A stretch of 15,808 nt of DNA from Sandarakinorhabdus sp. (GTDB lineage Bacteria > Pseudomonadota > Alphaproteobacteria > Sphingomonadales > Sphingomonadaceae), in assembly GCA_025458465.1 (NCBI GenBank), contig JALOSK010000011.1, positions 1 through 15,808 of the forward strand. The letters are read 5' to 3'. Positions 13,776-15,808 of the stretch are shown here, piece by piece. Position 1 is the stretch's first letter. Every line of letters starts with the position of its first letter. A model generated the notes under the pieces. It ran no database searches. It was not told the DNA's origin and saw only the letters and a program-made list of their open reading frames with translations. A program made the translations under genes and the position numbers.

Positions 13776-15808
13776 ATGCCCCGTCATCTGTCGCATCGTT
13801 CGTCCCTGATCGCCCTGCTGCTGCTGTCGGCTGCCCCGGCGCTGGCCGCGGAGGAAGCCGCCCCGCCGGCCGATGATCAGCATGGCAGCATCGATCCCGA
13901 AATCATCGTCACCGCGCCCTATGCCCGGGATCGCAAGCTGATGGCGACGGCGGTGAGCGTGCTGCAGGGCGATGCGCTGCAGTTGCAGACGCGTTCGACC
14001 ATCGGTGAAACGCTCGCCCGGCAGCCGGGCGTGTCGTCCAGCTTCTTTGGCCCCAACGCCTCGCGGCCGATCCTGCGCGGCCTCGACAACGAACGGGTGC
14101 GCGTGCTCACCGACGGCATCGGCAGCTTCGACGTGTCCAACACGTCGGTCGATCATGCCGTGGCGGTGAACCCGCTGCTGGCCGATCGGATCGAGATCAT
14201 GCGCGGCCCGGCAGCGCTGCTGTTCGGTTCGGGCGCCATCGGCGGCGTGGTCAACATGCGCGATCTGCGCATCCCGCGCGAAGTGCCGGAAGGCGGGCCG
14301 CATGTCGACGCTGCCGCCGGCTATGGTTCGGCCGCGCAGGAACGCAGCGTGGCGGCCGCCGTGAACGTGCCGCTGGGCGCCGGCTTCGTCGCTCATGTCG
14401 ATGGCAGCTTCTTCCAGTCCGATGATTATCGCACGGGTGGCTTCGTGTTCTCCGCGCCGCTGCGCGAGGCGGCCGCCGAAGAAGGCGGCGAAGCGGCCGA
14501 GAAGGCCGGCGCCCGCGGCCGCGTGGAAAACACCGCGGCGCGGACCTGGGATGCCGCCGTTGGCCTGGCCTGGATCGGCCAGAGCGGTGCCAATTTCGGC
14601 GTTGCCGTCAGCCGGCTGGAAAATCGCTATGGCATCCCCAATGGCCTGGAACTCGGCCACGAGGAGCATGAAGAAGAGCATGAGGGCGAGCACGAGCACG
14701 AGGAAGGCCATGCCCACGAGGACATCACGCTCGATCTGCGCCAGACCCGCGTGGACGTGCGCGGCGCCGTGCCGCTGGGCGGCGCCTTCCAGGAACTGAA
14801 GCTGCGCGCCGGCTGGGCGGATTACCGCCACGACGAAATCGAGGACAATGGCGAAATCGGCACCAGCTTCTTCAACAAGAGCTGGGAAGCCCGTCTGGAA
14901 CTCGTGCAGGCCAATCGCGATGGCTGGCAGGGTGCCAGCGGCGTGCAGTATTTCAGCCGCAACTTCCGCGCCGTGGGCGAGGAAGCCTATATCCCCGCCA
15001 ACGAAACGCGGCAGATCGGCCTGTTCACGCTGCAGGAATTCGATCTGGGCGGCGTCCGCCTCGAAGCCGGCGGCCGCTATGAGCACAGCAATGTGAAGTC
15101 CGACATCGTCGGTCGCAGCCGCACCTTCGATGCCGTGTCGCTGTCTGCCGGTGGCTCGGTTGATCTGGGCGGCGGTTTCCGCATGGCGTTGAGCGCCTCG
15201 CGCACCGAACGCGCCCCTTCGGCCGAAGAACTGTTCGCCAATGGCGCCCACGCCGCCACCCGTGCCTTCGAGATCGGCAATCCCGATTTCGGCATCGAGC
15301 GCCAGACGGGCGCCGAAGCCGTGCTGCGCGGTCGCGGTGCCGGCTGGCGGCTGGAGGTCTCGGGCTTCTTCAACCGGTTCGAAAATTACATCTTCCTGAG
15401 CCCCACCGGCGACGAGGAAGATGAACTGCCGGTGTTCCAGTATGCCCAGGCCGATGCCACCTTCCACGGCTTTGAAGTGGAAGGTGCGGTGAAGGTGGCG
15501 CAGCTGGGCCAGGCCCGTGTCGAGCTGACCGGCCTTGTCGACTACACGCACGCCCGCATCCTGAACGGCGGCGGCGCCGTGCCGCGCATTCCGCCGCTGC
15601 GCATGATCGGCGGCATCGAGGCGACCGGCGGCACGGTTGGCGGGCGCGTGGAGTTCGAACATGCCCGCGCCCAGCGCAACGTGGCCGGCTTCGAACGCGT
15701 CACGCCTTCGTTCACGCTGATCAATGCCAGCCTGTCGTGGAAGCCGTTCGGCCCGGAAAAGGCGACCACGGTGATGGTGCAGGCCAACAACATCTTCGAT
15801 GTCGAGGC
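13776..15808 (+). CDS. ZnuD-like TonB-dependent receptor, probable zinc uptake (3' end outside the window)
   Basis: The frame is open from ATG 13776 to the window edge: 677 codons plus two bases. The signal peptide runs to about residue 24 (LIALLLLSAAPALA), the TonB box is EIIVTAPY (42-49), and the plug carries ARQPGV (81-86), ILRGLDNERVRVL (99-111) and MRGPAALLFGSGAIGGVVN (142-160). A His/Glu-rich external loop at residues 294-315 holds seven histidines, as in Neisseria ZnuD, where such a loop captures Zn(II). The late barrel segment TERAPSAEELFANGAHAATRAFEIGN is also characteristic of the ZnuD-type subfamily. The frame ends at NNIFDVE, so probably only the last few dozen residues are missing. 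AAGG lies 9 bases before the ATG, a modest Shine-Dalgarno. It would import zinc across the outer membrane with TonB energy. Confidence 0.92.
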   Translation, partial: MPRHLSHRSSLIALLLLSAAPALAAEEAAPPADDQHGSIDPEIIVTAPYARDRKLMATAVSVLQGDALQLQTRSTIGETLARQPGVSSSFFGPNASRPILRGLDNERVRVLTDGIGSFDVSNTSVDHAVAVNPLLADRIEIMRGPAALLFGSGAIGGVVNMRDLRIPREVPEGGPHVDAAAGYGSAAQERSVAAAVNVPLGAGFVAHVDGSFFQSDDYRTGGFVFSAPLREAAAEEGGEAAEKAGARGRVENTAARTWDAAVGLAWIGQSGANFGVAVSRLENRYGIPNGLELGHEEHEEEHEGEHEHEEGHAHEDITLDLRQTRVDVRGAVPLGGAFQELKLRAGWADYRHDEIEDNGEIGTSFFNKSWEARLELVQANRDGWQGASGVQYFSRNFRAVGEEAYIPANETRQIGLFTLQEFDLGGVRLEAGGRYEHSNVKSDIVGRSRTFDAVSLSAGGSVDLGGGFRMALSASRTERAPSAEELFANGAHAATRAFEIGNPDFGIERQTGAEAVLRGRGAGWRLEVSGFFNRFENYIFLSPTGDEEDELPVFQYAQADATFHGFEVEGAVKVAQLGQARVELTGLVDYTHARILNGGGAVPRIPPLRMIGGIEATGGTVGGRVEFEHARAQRNVAGFERVTPSFTLINASLSWKPFGPEKATTVMVQANNIFDVE

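Noticed and set aside
13553..13777. Upstream extension of the histidine-rich protein by about 75 codons
   Set aside because: The extension has no similarity to the repeat module, would run across the Zur-like site and the receptor start, and ATG 13552 has a good GGAGAA Shine-Dalgarno.
13752..15662. Minus-strand frame of 636 codons opposite the ZnuD-like receptor
   Set aside because: Its composition is low-complexity and motif-free, while the plus strand gives a complete TonB-dependent receptor.

Overview
The window looks like chromosomal DNA from a high-GC alphaproteobacterium, most likely of the order Sphingomonadales. The grounds are the strong G/C bias at third codon positions, two TonB-dependent receptors, a SapC-family protein, a TauD-type dioxygenase, an RhlE-type helicase with an Arg/Pro/Ala-rich tail, and many GGAG-type ribosome binding sites. 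This is inference from gene content; no 16S or other marker is present. I see no tRNA, rRNA, insertion sequence, integrase or CRISPR array.

Layout. (1) 1-474 (+) is the 3' part of a TauD/TfdA-family dioxygenase. It converges on, and overlaps by 7 bases, an SDR oxidoreductase on the minus strand (468-1316). (2) A short divergent region leads into a five-gene plus-strand run (1418-5249): pirin, a TIGR01244/DUF442 sulfur transferase-like protein, a small membrane-anchored protein, a sterol desaturase-family di-iron hydroxylase, and a Tat-exported Acg-like nitroreductase. The last three are tightly coupled by ATGA overlaps, and the membrane-anchored protein appears to start at CTG behind a perfect AGGAGG. 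(3) This run meets the minus-strand RhlE-like helicase (5271-6800) tail to tail at a hairpin that covers both stop codons. (4) On the minus strand upstream lie a large TonB-dependent receptor (6948-9890), with two terminator hairpins after it and inverted repeats before it, and a secreted four-cysteine protein (10128-10601). (5) Divergently on the plus strand are an FAD-dependent D-2-hydroxyacid dehydrogenase (10803-12221) and a SapC-family protein (12349-13107), closed by a strong intrinsic terminator. (6) The last 2.6 kb is a probable zinc-acquisition locus. It holds a 110-residue protein with 25 histidines and two near-identical 30-residue repeats (minus strand), divergent from a ZnuD-like TonB-dependent receptor that carries a His/Glu-rich loop and runs off the window. 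The region between them contains an imperfect palindrome resembling a Zur operator.

How the genes work together. The clearest functional unit is the zinc pair: outer-membrane uptake plus a histidine-rich metal buffer or carrier, probably sharing a zinc-responsive operator. The coupled trio of membrane anchor, di-iron hydroxylase and exported flavoprotein suggests an envelope-associated oxidative modification, perhaps of a lipid; its substrate cannot be read from the sequence. The remaining genes are housekeeping or catabolic enzymes with no obvious shared pathway.
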